A DNA stretch of 8,500 nt from Candidatus Cloacimonadota bacterium (GTDB lineage: Bacteria; Cloacimonadota; Cloacimonadia; Cloacimonadales; TCS61), in contig JABIME010000122.1 in assembly GCA_018654125.1 (NCBI GenBank), positions 1-8,500 of the forward strand, in the 5' to 3' direction. The notes beneath the pieces were generated by a model. The model had not been told where the DNA came from. It was given only the letters and a program-made list of their open reading frames with translations, and did not search any database. Position 1 is the first letter of the stretch. Each line of letters starts with the position of its first letter. Shown piece after piece: positions 1-6,635 of the stretch. Both the position numbers and the translations under genes were made by a program.

Positions 1-252
1 AAAAACAATATCAAGTACAATCTGTAATGAGCTATAAAGAGCATTTGTTTTTATTATCTGGAGATAGAACAGAACATTAAGAATACAAATTCCAAGAAAA
101 GTTGCTACAAATATTACAATTGGATAAGTTTGATTTATTTGAGTCACACGTAATATCCCAATAGCAAATAAGATAAGAACTATAAACCAACGTACCTTAG
201 ACCACCATTTATAGGTTTCTACTTCATGACTCAAAAAAGTTTTCTCATTCAT
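1..252 (-). CDS. Membrane sensor protein, probable histidine kinase (5' part only, runs off the left edge)
   Basis: Translating the minus strand from ATG at 252 gives 84 codons that stay open to position 1, so the gene is truncated by the window. The protein starts MNEKTFLSHEVETYKWWSKV, a short charged cytoplasmic stretch. Membrane segments follow at about residues 20-36 and 44-64, with a third beginning near 73. A GGAG ribosome binding site lies 6 nt before the ATG, and the gap to the upstream stop codon is 17 bp, so it is the last visible gene of the operon. A multi-helix membrane domain with a Y-K-W-W-x-K-V-R-W start resembles the N-terminal sensor region of PilS/NtrB-type histidine kinases. 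That would fit the sigma-54 response regulator at the other end of the window. The kinase domain itself is not visible, so the function is inference; the reading frame and membrane nature are seen directly. Confidence 0.72.
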   Translation of the reverse strand, partial: MNEKTFLSHEVETYKWWSKVRWFIVLILFAIGILRVTQINQTYPIVIFVATFLGICILNVLFYLQIIKTNALYSSLQIVLDIVF

Positions 253-269
253 ATTTACTCCAAATATTT

Positions 270-1451
270 TTATTCCGAAGCTGGTGGAATATTATCATTC
301 CAATATAAGATTTCATTTACTAAAGTTGCATTGTTATTATAGAGGTCAGCTAACTCAGCGGGGGTTAGAATACTATCGAACATTTTAACCTCATCAAGGG
401 TTGCATCTATGCAGGTGAATGCTCCAAACCAAGCGGTATTAGTTTCGCGACCACCAATAAAAACACTATTTGTGGAATCACGTCGAGACCACTTATCAAT
501 TATTTTACTTGCAGAAAAACCTTCATCATATACTTGAATTGTAATCTCTGCTTCTGTTTCAGAATACGTACCGTCATAGGAACCAACAAGAAAATGCCAT
601 TCGTAAGGATCCATTTGCCAGCTTGATTTCGAGATCTGAACTTCTTCTACTGTTGATGCTGTTACAACATCAAAAGCATATTTAACATATTGGAAAAACC
701 ATAAGTCTAGAATGAAACCACGTAATGTCCAGCACACATTCCAACCGCCATCGTCTGTTTGTTCAGCGATGAATGTCCCCCAATCCAAAAAAGAAGCATC
801 TAATAAAGCCCATACTGTAACTGTCATTACATCATCATATGTAGAACTCACTCCATCCTCAAGTTCGACTCGGTCATTTGTACCATCAATATGAATTGCT
901 GTACCAAATTGACCAGTATCCCATACAGTACCTTCATCTACATTTATAAGCGTTCCATCGTTACTGTTATCATTACCATCTTCAGTGTCGGTTCCGGTTC
1001 CTTCATCAAAACTCCAGTCACCAACTTCTGATGGAATTGCTCCCCAAGTTGATGCTACAATTGTCTCACATTTATGCCCACTAATTGTTCCATGAGATAT
1101 ACTTGCTTTTATTAATAATGAATCTTTAGGAAGTGTAAAATCTACAAAAGAATAATAAAGATTATCAATTGAACCTTCCATAATGTCATATGTTCCTAAA
1201 GCATGCTCATAATATTCAGGATCATCATCATTAATTAAAGGTGCGGGAATACTTGTATTGCTTATCACTCCATCACCATGTAATTTTATAGCATAATTTA
1301 ATGCATATGCACCAATATCTTTTGCTCGTAGTTCATCAAGTTGTTCAGTTACAGTATCAGCAACTTGGCTCGATTTGTTTTGTACAGTTAGTGTGATTGT
1401 GGCAAAAATTGCTGTAATAACAACAATAATTATTATTAACATTTTTCCCAT
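270..1451 (-). CDS. Pilin-like protein with C-terminal LamG/concanavalin A-like domain (putative filament adhesin)
   Basis: This 393-residue protein starts at ATG 1451 behind a GGGAGGG ribosome binding site. The N-terminus is M-G-K-M followed by a hydrophobic helix (residues 4-23), then a polar helix rich in Q, D and E (24-58), as in a type IV pilin alpha-1 helix. After a middle region (60-140), residues about 144-372 look like a Laminin_G_3/LamG fold: a W-S-F-D-E-G-T-G-T start, an acidic D/N-rich calcium-type loop (154-165), an F-G-x-A-x-x-x-D-G strand near 182-190, W-H-F-L-V-G-S-Y-D-G at 285-294, and the typical ending T-L-D-E-V-K-M-F followed by L-T-P-A-E-L-A-D-L-Y-N-N. LamG domains bind glycans or proteins outside the cell. 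Its place after two pseudopilins in an assembly operon suggests a minor or tip subunit that binds a surface or polysaccharide. Export by the neighbouring machinery and ligand are inference. Confidence 0.85.
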   Translation of the reverse strand: MGKMLIIIIVVITAIFATITLTVQNKSSQVADTVTEQLDELRAKDIGAYALNYAIKLHGDGVISNTSIPAPLINDDDPEYYEHALGTYDIMEGSIDNLYYSFVDFTLPKDSLLIKASISHGTISGHKCETIVASTWGAIPSEVGDWSFDEGTGTDTEDGNDNSNDGTLINVDEGTVWDTGQFGTAIHIDGTNDRVELEDGVSSTYDDVMTVTVWALLDASFLDWGTFIAEQTDDGGWNVCWTLRGFILDLWFFQYVKYAFDVVTASTVEEVQISKSSWQMDPYEWHFLVGSYDGTYSETEAEITIQVYDEGFSASKIIDKWSRRDSTNSVFIGGRETNTAWFGAFTCIDATLDEVKMFDSILTPAELADLYNNNATLVNEILYWNDNIPPASE

Positions 1452-1466
1452 GATCCCTCCCAGTTA

Positions 1467-1514
1467 ATAAATGTACTTCATAGAAGTAACATTTATAATT
1501 ACCTTAGGTAATTA
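1467..1514 (-). other. Two tandem RNA hairpins in the gap before the LamG gene
   Basis: The 80-bp gap between the 196-residue pseudopilin and the LamG gene holds two adjacent inverted repeats. One is a perfect 8-bp stem, 1496-1503 with 1507-1514, and a 3-nt loop. The other is a 13-bp stem, 1467-1479 with 1483-1496, with one bulged base and a 3-nt loop. Both are AT-rich and no clear T-run follows on the minus strand, so a strong intrinsic terminator is unlikely. They could be mRNA processing or stability elements that set LamG gene expression apart from the upstream genes. All other gaps below the platform gene are 17 bp or less. Confidence 0.5.
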
Positions 1515-1532
1515 ATTTTCATTTAATATTTC

Positions 1533-2123
1533 TTATTGCATATACATATTTTTAAAAAACTTCCAGAAAACAATACTATTGTGAACATTTGTAACATCAG
1601 CTCCATGTTCCCATCCACGGCTAACAAGTGACATATTAACAGATATTGAACGAATATTTGGTAGATTGGAACTATGTACCTGTCCAAATCCGATAAACGG
1701 AATTTGGACTCCATCTTCATCGTAATATAGAAACTCGAACTCCTGATCTGCCCATACGTCTCCCATGATCTGTGAACCGTCTTCAAATATCTGAATTGGC
1801 CACCAACCTGTTGTTCCATCTTGAGTTCCTTGCATGACTACATAATTATGCACAGCTAAATCATCTTGTATTTTTCCGGTATAACTGAATAATCTTATTT
1901 CGGCTTGTGTTACCGCAGTTGAAGGATCAACATCGGAACCGGAAGCAACATAAGATAAATAGTCTTCAAGTGCACTAGTAATCCTTTCGGCTGACTGGTT
2001 AGTAGTAACTTGCATTGTTGTATTATATGCATGACCTTGAATGTTTAATAAAGCTGAGAAAAGTGTTAGCAGAATTGCTCCTCCAGCCATAAAAGCACCA
2101 ACGGCATCTAATAATGCATGCAT
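1533..2123 (-). CDS. Pseudopilin-like minor subunit (GspJ/PilW-like character)
   Basis: This protein has 196 residues and starts at ATG 2123. The AAGGA ribosome binding site overlaps the stop codon of the upstream gene (12-bp gap), so translation is probably coupled. The N-terminus MHALLDAVGAFMAGG leads into a hydrophobic helix at about 10-28, then a polar helix (35-60). The C-terminal half is beta-rich: E-F-E-F-L-Y-Y-D-E-D-G-V at 128-139, then N-I-R-S-I-S-V-N-M-S-L-V-S-R at 156-169. That strand pattern resembles the globular part of minor pseudopilins of the GspJ/PilW type, though sequence similarity is faint. It is not a clean prepilin: no K-G-F leader, and the possible cleavage glycines (9, 14, 15) are ambiguous. 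Position between two other short membrane-anchored proteins supports a role as a minor filament subunit. The call rests on architecture and context. Confidence 0.7.
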   Translation of the reverse strand: MHALLDAVGAFMAGGAILLTLFSALLNIQGHAYNTTMQVTTNQSAERITSALEDYLSYVASGSDVDPSTAVTQAEIRLFSYTGKIQDDLAVHNYVVMQGTQDGTTGWWPIQIFEDGSQIMGDVWADQEFEFLYYDEDGVQIPFIGFGQVHSSNLPNIRSISVNMSLVSRGWEHGADVTNVHNSIVFWKFFKNMYMQ

Positions 2124-2135
2124 TTCAAATATTCC

Positions 2136-2591
2136 TTACATTCCATTGTTTGCATAAATTTTAGTTAACGGATTTGCAGCTGAACCAATAGAAATTACAT
2201 CAGTACCATTAGGGCTACAGTCAATCCAAATATCAATTCGTCTATAATTATATGGTAAAGAAAATGGTGATAGAATATTTCCAAATTGTGAACTATTATA
2301 TGAAGCTAACATAATATTATAAGTTATACCATCAATTACTTTTGTTTCTGCACTAGAATACGTAACATAAGAAGTAGCTACAGATTCGAATGTTGTAGAA
2401 TTATCAAAGGTAGCACCTAACAACTCACATCCAATTCTTTGAAAAAGACTATCAGCAATTTTTTGCCCCTGCAACATATACATTCCATTATATACAAGCT
2501 CACGTTGCGTAAATATATGATCATAAGTATACGGTATCACTGTTGAGAATAATACTGCTGCTAAGAGAACTAATAACATTTGATTACCCAT
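2136..2591 (-). CDS. Small pseudopilin-like protein
   Basis: This protein has 151 residues and starts at ATG 2591, only 3 nt after the ATPase stop codon. Its GGAGG ribosome binding site lies inside the end of the ATPase gene, 8 nt before the ATG, so the two are translationally linked. The protein begins M-G-N-Q-M and then has a hydrophobic helix (residues 5-20), followed by a polar helix (27-56) with E, R, Q and K. Two cysteines, C55 and C125, could form a disulfide outside the inner membrane. The C-terminal end is strand-rich (R-R-I-D-I-W-I-D near 117-124). The opening M-G-x-Q matches the two pilin-like genes upstream. I recognise no named family; the minor pseudopilin role is inferred from the N-terminal helix, size and operon position. 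Confidence 0.72.
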   Translation of the reverse strand: MGNQMLLVLLAAVLFSTVIPYTYDHIFTQRELVYNGMYMLQGQKIADSLFQRIGCELLGATFDNSTTFESVATSYVTYSSAETKVIDGITYNIMLASYNSSQFGNILSPFSLPYNYRRIDIWIDCSPNGTDVISIGSAANPLTKIYANNGM

Positions 2592-2594
2592 TAT

Positions 2595-4379
2595 CTAATC
2601 CTCCGATGTTGCGTAAGTTATTTCTGTAACAGAAGTCATTCCGGTGCGGATTCTATCAATTCCTGAATCCATTAATGAAAGCATTCCCTGACTTTCTGCT
2701 ATTGTTCTGATCTCATCTTCGTCTATTTCATCACCAGATTCAACAATTGCCTTTCTGATTTCTGGCGTAAAATATAGTGCCTCACAAATATTGGTTCTAC
2801 CTTTATATCCACCATTACATTTTTTGCAGCCGTCTCCTGCTTCAAAGATTGTTCCGGAAGTAAGTTCTTCTTCCGAAAAACCCATATCTAGAGCAGCCGG
2901 CCATCTTTCTTTTGAAATAGGTCTTTTGCAGTTGGAGCATAACCTTCTTATAAGACGCTGTGCAATAATTATATTAATTGCGTAAGCTAATAGGAACGTT
3001 TCTACTCCCATTTTATACATACGCGAGATAGCACTTGGTGCATCATTTGTGTGTAAAGTAGAAAATGTTAGATGACCTGTGTTTGCTAATTTAATTGCTA
3101 TCTCAGCGGTTATTTTATCACGGATCTCACCAACCATCACAACATCTGGGTCATGTCGAAGAATTGAACGAATAGCAGATTCGAAAGAGAATCGATTTCC
3201 AATTTTTAATTGTCTCGCACCTTTAATGTGATACTCTACAGGATCTTCAACAGTTAAAACATTAATTTCAGGTTTAATAATTTGGTACAGTGCTGCCATT
3301 AAAGTTGTTGATTTTCCACTACCGGTTGGTCCTGTAACTAAAATAATACCTTTTGACTTACTTATTGATTTTAAAAAATCACTTTCAGCTTTAGTTTGGA
3401 AACCAAGTTTGCGTAAGTCCGTAATAACATTTCTATCATCAATTGTTCTTATAACAACACTTTCAAATCTTCTTTCATATTCAGAAGATGTTATGGGAAT
3501 AATTGAAACTCTAAAACGTATTAAATGATCATCAACAATCCTCTGCATAAACCCGTCTTGAGCCGTATCTCTTTCAAAACGATCTACACCAACGGCTCTA
3601 TCTTTAACAACAGCAGAAATTGCTTCAGGTGAAGTTCTTTCTTGTCTGTGCCAACGAATAAGTTTCCCATCAACTCTAAAATAAAAATCTACAGATGATC
3701 TACGATAAGGAATTATATGAATATCACTTGCACCTTTACGTACAGCTTCAATTAAACAACCTTCAAAAAGGTTAACAAGAAGGCTCTTATTTATCTCTTC
3801 ATCGAGGGCATATTCATCAACATCATCTTTTGAATTTGACTCTGCCATCTCCTCAATCTGTTCTTCAGCTTCCTGAAGTAGATCTAAAAATTCGTTTTTT
3901 TGAGGAGCTATAATGCCTATTAATTCTTCTAATGTTTGTAGTTTGCAATATACTACTTCATATTTCTTAAATTCAGAATAAACCGGAATTCGCTCAGTAA
4001 TCTTATCAGTTGGATCTGCAGCTAAAACTATAAGTGTATTTCGTCTTCCATATGCAATTTGGTATGGAAGGATTCTTTTATAAAGTAACTCTTTTCTAAA
4101 ATCCTCAGGGAATTTTGCTAAAAGTTCCTTCGTATGTTTCGTTTGAGAATTATCAAGATCATTTGTATTTATTTCAATAGAACGAAAAGCATACAATTCT
4201 GCCAATAAACCATAAATAGCATGATGGTTTATTTTAAAATCATCAACCAGTATCTCACCTAATCCCCTTGGATTAGATTGATCTTCATCAGCCTGGATGA
4301 GCAATGCCTTTTCCATTGTTTTTTGATCAATAACTTCCTTTTTGAGTAATAATTGACCAAATCTGGATTTCCTTAACAC
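2595..4379 (-). CDS. GspE/PilB-family filament assembly ATPase
   Basis: This 594-residue hexameric ATPase of the type II/type IV secretion superfamily powers filament extension from the cytoplasmic face. The N-terminal MshEN/T2SSE_N-type domain spans about 1-160 and opens F-G-Q-L-L-L-K-K. An acidic, likely coiled linker follows (162-195). The ATPase core has A-S-D-I-H at 217-221, Walker A GPTGSGKST at 350-358, an Asp box V-E-D-P-V-E-Y at 377-383, Walker B D-P-D-V-V-M-V-G-E-I-R-D at 410-421 and a His box S-T-L-H-T-N-D at 440-446. A zinc-binding tetracysteine is present (C481, C484, C518, C521), typical of extension ATPases and absent from PilT. The start is GTG at 4379 with AGGGAG at 4385-4390; the gap to the platform gene is 14 bp. 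All key motifs are intact, so it should be active. Whether it serves a pilus or type II secretion system cannot be decided here. Confidence 0.96.
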   Translation of the reverse strand: MLRKSRFGQLLLKKEVIDQKTMEKALLIQADEDQSNPRGLGEILVDDFKINHHAIYGLLAELYAFRSIEINTNDLDNSQTKHTKELLAKFPEDFRKELLYKRILPYQIAYGRRNTLIVLAADPTDKITERIPVYSEFKKYEVVYCKLQTLEELIGIIAPQKNEFLDLLQEAEEQIEEMAESNSKDDVDEYALDEEINKSLLVNLFEGCLIEAVRKGASDIHIIPYRRSSVDFYFRVDGKLIRWHRQERTSPEAISAVVKDRAVGVDRFERDTAQDGFMQRIVDDHLIRFRVSIIPITSSEYERRFESVVIRTIDDRNVITDLRKLGFQTKAESDFLKSISKSKGIILVTGPTGSGKSTTLMAALYQIIKPEINVLTVEDPVEYHIKGARQLKIGNRFSFESAIRSILRHDPDVVMVGEIRDKITAEIAIKLANTGHLTFSTLHTNDAPSAISRMYKMGVETFLLAYAINIIIAQRLIRRLCSNCKRPISKERWPAALDMGFSEEELTSGTIFEAGDGCKKCNGGYKGRTNICEALYFTPEIRKAIVESGDEIDEDEIRTIAESQGMLSLMDSGIDRIRTGMTSVTEITYATSED

Positions 4380-4393
4380 GATAACTCCCTAAT

Positions 4394-5737
4394 TTACATA
4401 CCCGGTGTATTTGGTGATATCATTGCAACTTCCGAAGAAACAACTGTTAGAAGTGTTATGACTATTGCGATAAACATACCAACAAACACTTGTATGGATT
4501 GTATGATATTTTCCATTTTATATGTTGTTTCTTTTTCATAAAATGTAGCTATTTGCTGAGCTGATTGAAGAATGTTACCAGATTCTGTACCCGTTTTTAA
4601 GCGGCTTAATGTACTTTGATTAAAAACATCTGCTTTCTCTAAAGCTGGTACTAATGACATTCCTTCCTTAAGCATTAATGGAATAGCAACTTCCTTAACA
4701 CCTTTTTCCATGAATTTATTTCTACAAGCCTCTGCGGAAGCAGTTAATGTTTCAATATTATTTTCTGCTCCAGCATAAATTGCTGAAAATACTCTAAAAA
4801 AAATTTCTATACTAGATTTATGAATTAAATGTCCCATTACAGGTAATTTAATAAGATTCTTGTCACGCCAATACATCCCTTTGGGTGTACGCCACCAGAG
4901 AGCTGACGCGATAATTGGAATAATGATTATTAAAACTATCCACCACCAGTTTACAGCAAAATAGTCACTAATATCTAATGTTGCCGCTGTCATTGGTGGA
5001 AGCTCAATATCAAATCTGAGAAACATCTTAGCAGTGTCTGGGAATACTTTAATAACATAATATAAAACAGCTCCAAACATTGCCAATACAGTAAATGCAG
5101 GCATTAATAATGCAGATCGTAAGCTTTTTTTGTATTCCATTTCTCGTTCCATGAATTTTGCTGTTGCATCATATACTTCTGCCATGTTACCAGATTTTGT
5201 AGCCAAACCAAGCATATATGCAGGAAATTTACCAAAAACATCTTGATGTCTTGCGAAAACCTCAGTTCCTTCCTTTCCTTTTTTCAATTCACTTTCAATT
5301 TTCTTTAAAGATTCTTTTAAAGTTAAATTAGATTCTTCATCTGCGAGCATACGCAAAATTTTATCATAACTCATTTTTTCTTTTAAAAGAAAGGAACTCA
5401 AATTTACGAACATCAAAATACTAGCAAAAGGTGGTTTTAACTTAATATCTATAATAGCTTTTTCTATTTTTGCATTTTTATAGCCCATACTAACGAGTGC
5501 TCGGCTAACCTCACCCTTTGTATAGGCGTATTGTCTTCCTTTTACTTTTTTACCATTTGGTAATTTTAGGTTGTATAAAAATAGACTTCGTTTTTGAATG
5601 GAATTAATCCTAATCTTATGCTTTTCGGAAAATTCATCAATTATTTTCTTTGCCTTACCTTTACTTGAAGCTAAAACAATACCCTGTACACCCTTGCCTT
5701 GTGATGTTATCCCCTGATATCTAAATTCATATTGCAT
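4394..5737 (-). CDS. GspF/PilC-family inner-membrane platform protein
   Basis: This 447-residue integral membrane protein couples the assembly ATPase to pilin insertion. Two T2SSF domains are visible, about residues 104-230 and 308-435, each ending in a membrane segment (about 208-230 and 412-434). A further segment lies at about 264-281. Family signatures are L-A-T-K-S-G-N at 178-184 and K-T-G-T-E-S-G-N at 381-388, the two copies of the conserved G-E-x-S-G-N-like turn. The cytoplasmic N-terminus (1-100) looks duplicated: Y-E-F-R-Y-Q-G at 3-9 with G-K-G-V-Q-G at 14-19, then a second K-K-V-K-G...Y motif at 63-72 followed by a helix. The start at ATG 5737 has AAGGA 6 nt upstream. It follows a 96-bp gap that contains a perfect hairpin. 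The order F then E is the reverse of typical gsp operons. Confidence 0.95.
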   Translation of the reverse strand: MQYEFRYQGITSQGKGVQGIVLASSKGKAKKIIDEFSEKHKIRINSIQKRSLFLYNLKLPNGKKVKGRQYAYTKGEVSRALVSMGYKNAKIEKAIIDIKLKPPFASILMFVNLSSFLLKEKMSYDKILRMLADEESNLTLKESLKKIESELKKGKEGTEVFARHQDVFGKFPAYMLGLATKSGNMAEVYDATAKFMEREMEYKKSLRSALLMPAFTVLAMFGAVLYYVIKVFPDTAKMFLRFDIELPPMTAATLDISDYFAVNWWWIVLIIIIPIIASALWWRTPKGMYWRDKNLIKLPVMGHLIHKSSIEIFFRVFSAIYAGAENNIETLTASAEACRNKFMEKGVKEVAIPLMLKEGMSLVPALEKADVFNQSTLSRLKTGTESGNILQSAQQIATFYEKETTYKMENIIQSIQVFVGMFIAIVITLLTVVSSEVAMISPNTPGM

Positions 5738-5773
5738 AATAATTCCTTAAATGAGAAAATATTTGAAAATACA

Positions 5774-5805
5774 GTAATATGGGAAGATGAATCTTCCCAT
5801 ATTAC
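5774..5805 (-). terminator. Perfect 14-bp hairpin between pilin and platform genes (attenuator or mRNA stabiliser)
   Basis: Bases 5774-5787 and 5792-5805 are exact inverted complements with a 4-nt loop, giving a 14-bp stem that contains a GGGAAGA/TCTTCCC core. On the minus strand it lies 28 bp after the pilin stop codon and is followed by TGTATTTTC, a weak U-run. It may therefore be a partial terminator, or a 3' stabilising stem for an abundant short pilin mRNA. Either way it would make pilin far more abundant than the platform, ATPase and minor subunits behind it. A strong terminator is less likely because no other promoter for the downstream genes is apparent. Confidence 0.7.
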
Positions 5806-5833
5806 AATAAATTTAAGACAAATAAATAATGTC

Positions 5834-6262
5834 TTAGTTGTCTATTGTTGTACCGATTGCACTTGTTTGACCAGTAATTAACATTGTTGCTTGAACACCG
5901 GCAGCACCATCATTACCTAATTCATTACCAACACCAACAATAGTAACTACATCACCAGCAATAGTGATAGTATATTCACCATTACCAGTAGCGCAGATTG
6001 TTCCATCCCATTCGTATCCAAGCCATGTTCCTAATTCATCTGGATCATCTGCAGTTGCACCCCAATCGTTATCTCCACCACCATGTGTAGCTGGAGTTTT
6101 GTAGAATGCTAAAGCTGAAGCTGCTAAATTGTTCATGTCACCAACTATGGCTTGACGGTTTGAGTTCGTTGCCTGAGCATTGAACATTGTGATACCTACT
6201 GCTACAGCGATACCCACGATAATTACACTTAATACGATTAATAGAATTTGTTGTGTTCCCAT
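5834..6262 (-). CDS. Major type IV pilin-like structural subunit
   Basis: This protein has 142 residues. ATG 6262 is preceded by AGGAGGG (6267-6273), the strongest ribosome binding site in the window, and by its own sigma-54 promoter. The N-terminus is M-G-T-Q-Q, then a long hydrophobic helix (6-27) that runs into an amphipathic helix (N-S-N-R-Q near 33-37, up to about 54), as in pilin alpha-1. A G-G-G turn (61-63) starts a compact C-terminal domain, with T-G-N-G-x-Y (92-97) and E-L-G-N-D-G (114-119) motifs shared with the paralogue at 7052-6636. If Gly2 is the prepilin cleavage site, the leader is only two residues; Glu5 of classical type IV pilins is missing. Strong signals, its own promoter and first place in the operon suggest the main filament subunit. 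That it is a pilin is inferred from architecture and neighbours. Confidence 0.82.
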   Translation of the reverse strand: MGTQQILLIVLSVIIVGIAVAVGITMFNAQATNSNRQAIVGDMNNLAASALAFYKTPATHGGGDNDWGATADDPDELGTWLGYEWDGTICATGNGEYTITIAGDVVTIVGVGNELGNDGAAGVQATMLITGQTSAIGTTIDN

Positions 6263-6326
6263 TATACCCTCCTAGGTTTAATTTTGTTTTTTTAATTCAC
6301 TTTTTTTTATCCACATCTCTCTACAT

Positions 6327-6342
6327 TGCAACTAGTGTGCCA
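6327..6342 (-). promoter_or_regulatory. Sigma-54 (RpoN) -24/-12 promoter
   Basis: On the minus strand the site reads TGGCACACTAGTTGCA. It matches the known consensus TGGCACG-N4-TTGCA at all but one position and has exactly 10 bases between the invariant GG and GC. Transcription should start near 6316, leaving a leader of about 54 nt before the main pilin ATG at 6262. An NtrC-class activator is encoded directly upstream (8493-7090), which makes regulation by that protein likely. I noticed no second good match in the other intergenic gaps. Confidence 0.9.
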
Positions 6343-6470
6343 AAGCGATATTTTTTTATTACTCTATGTCATTTAATTCGTAAACGACTTTATAAAGCTG
6401 TTTTAAAACACGCAAGGAAAAAATTAATTTTAAGAAGAAAATAACAAAAATTCATAACTGATATAAAAAA

Positions 6471-6509
6471 GTGACAAGTTGAATTTTGTGGGTAATAATA
6501 TTATGTCAC
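6471..6509. promoter_or_regulatory. Candidate activator half-sites (GTGACA ... TGTCAC)
   Basis: GTGACA at 6471-6476 and TGTCAC at 6504-6509 form a 6-bp inverted repeat with 27 bp between. A third half, GACAGTGA, begins at 6517. They lie roughly 155-210 bp upstream of the predicted transcription start, a usual distance for enhancer sites of NtrC-family activators. TGTC-containing sites have been reported for PilR upstream of pilin promoters in Pseudomonas. Six-base repeats arise easily by chance, so this is only a candidate. Confidence 0.35.
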
Positions 6510-6511
6510 AC

Positions 6512-6583
6512 ACTAAGACAGTGATCTAACGCCATCTAAGTCTCTTCTAAACAGGAATCATACTAAGCGATTATCTAATGCCA
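6512..6583. repeat. Imperfect direct repeat, two copies about 50 bp apart
   Basis: The pattern ACTAAG, then 5-6 bases, then ATCTAAYGCCA occurs at 6512-6534 and again at 6562-6583. All six bases of the first block match, as do 10 of 11 in the second; the copies differ by one base in spacing. Copy spacing of about 50 bp is close to five helical turns, so both would face the same side of DNA. They sit roughly 195-270 bp upstream of the predicted sigma-54 transcription start and may be binding sites for the activator, or a small sequence duplication. Confidence 0.5.
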
Positions 6584-6635
6584 ATTTATTTTGTTATGAG
6601 AATCTTCAGATTTAAAGAGTAATCATCATAAACCT

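Larger units (their letters stand above)
6263..6635 (-). promoter_or_regulatory. 373-bp non-coding regulatory region upstream of the main pilin gene
   Basis: I see no supportable gene here on either strand. From the pilin start outward it holds the AGGAGGG site, an A-rich leader of about 54 nt, a sigma-54 promoter (6327-6342), an AT-rich stretch (6343-6470) with a CTTTATAAAG palindrome, then a cluster of GTGACA/TGTCAC half-sites and an imperfect direct repeat (6471-6583). No clear terminator follows the upstream pilin-like gene. The length and layout fit an enhancer-dependent promoter, where an activator binds 100-250 bp upstream and DNA looping brings it to sigma-54 RNA polymerase. Confidence 0.75.

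Noticed and set aside
712..894. Plus-strand open frame of 60 codons
   Set aside because: Lies opposite the well-supported LamG gene, has no family features and no convincing ribosome binding site.
1523..1819. Minus-strand open frame of 98 codons
   Set aside because: A different frame inside the 196-residue pseudopilin gene; low-complexity, with no start signal.
2791..2985. Plus-strand open frame of 64 codons
   Set aside because: Antisense to the zinc-binding end of the ATPase gene, whose motifs fully explain this stretch.
6376..6400. CTTTATAAAG palindrome and TATA-like sequence as a housekeeping promoter
   Set aside because: I could not find a -35 element at proper spacing; AT-rich DNA gives such matches easily.
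6253..6444. Plus-strand open frame of 63 codons over the pilin promoter
   Set aside because: Composition is typical of AT-rich non-coding DNA, and it overlaps the sigma-54 promoter and the pilin start.
6567..6582. Second sigma-54-like site (TTGGCAT ... CGC on the minus strand)
   Set aside because: The GG and GC are separated by 12 bases rather than 10, and sigma-54 tolerates little change in this spacing.
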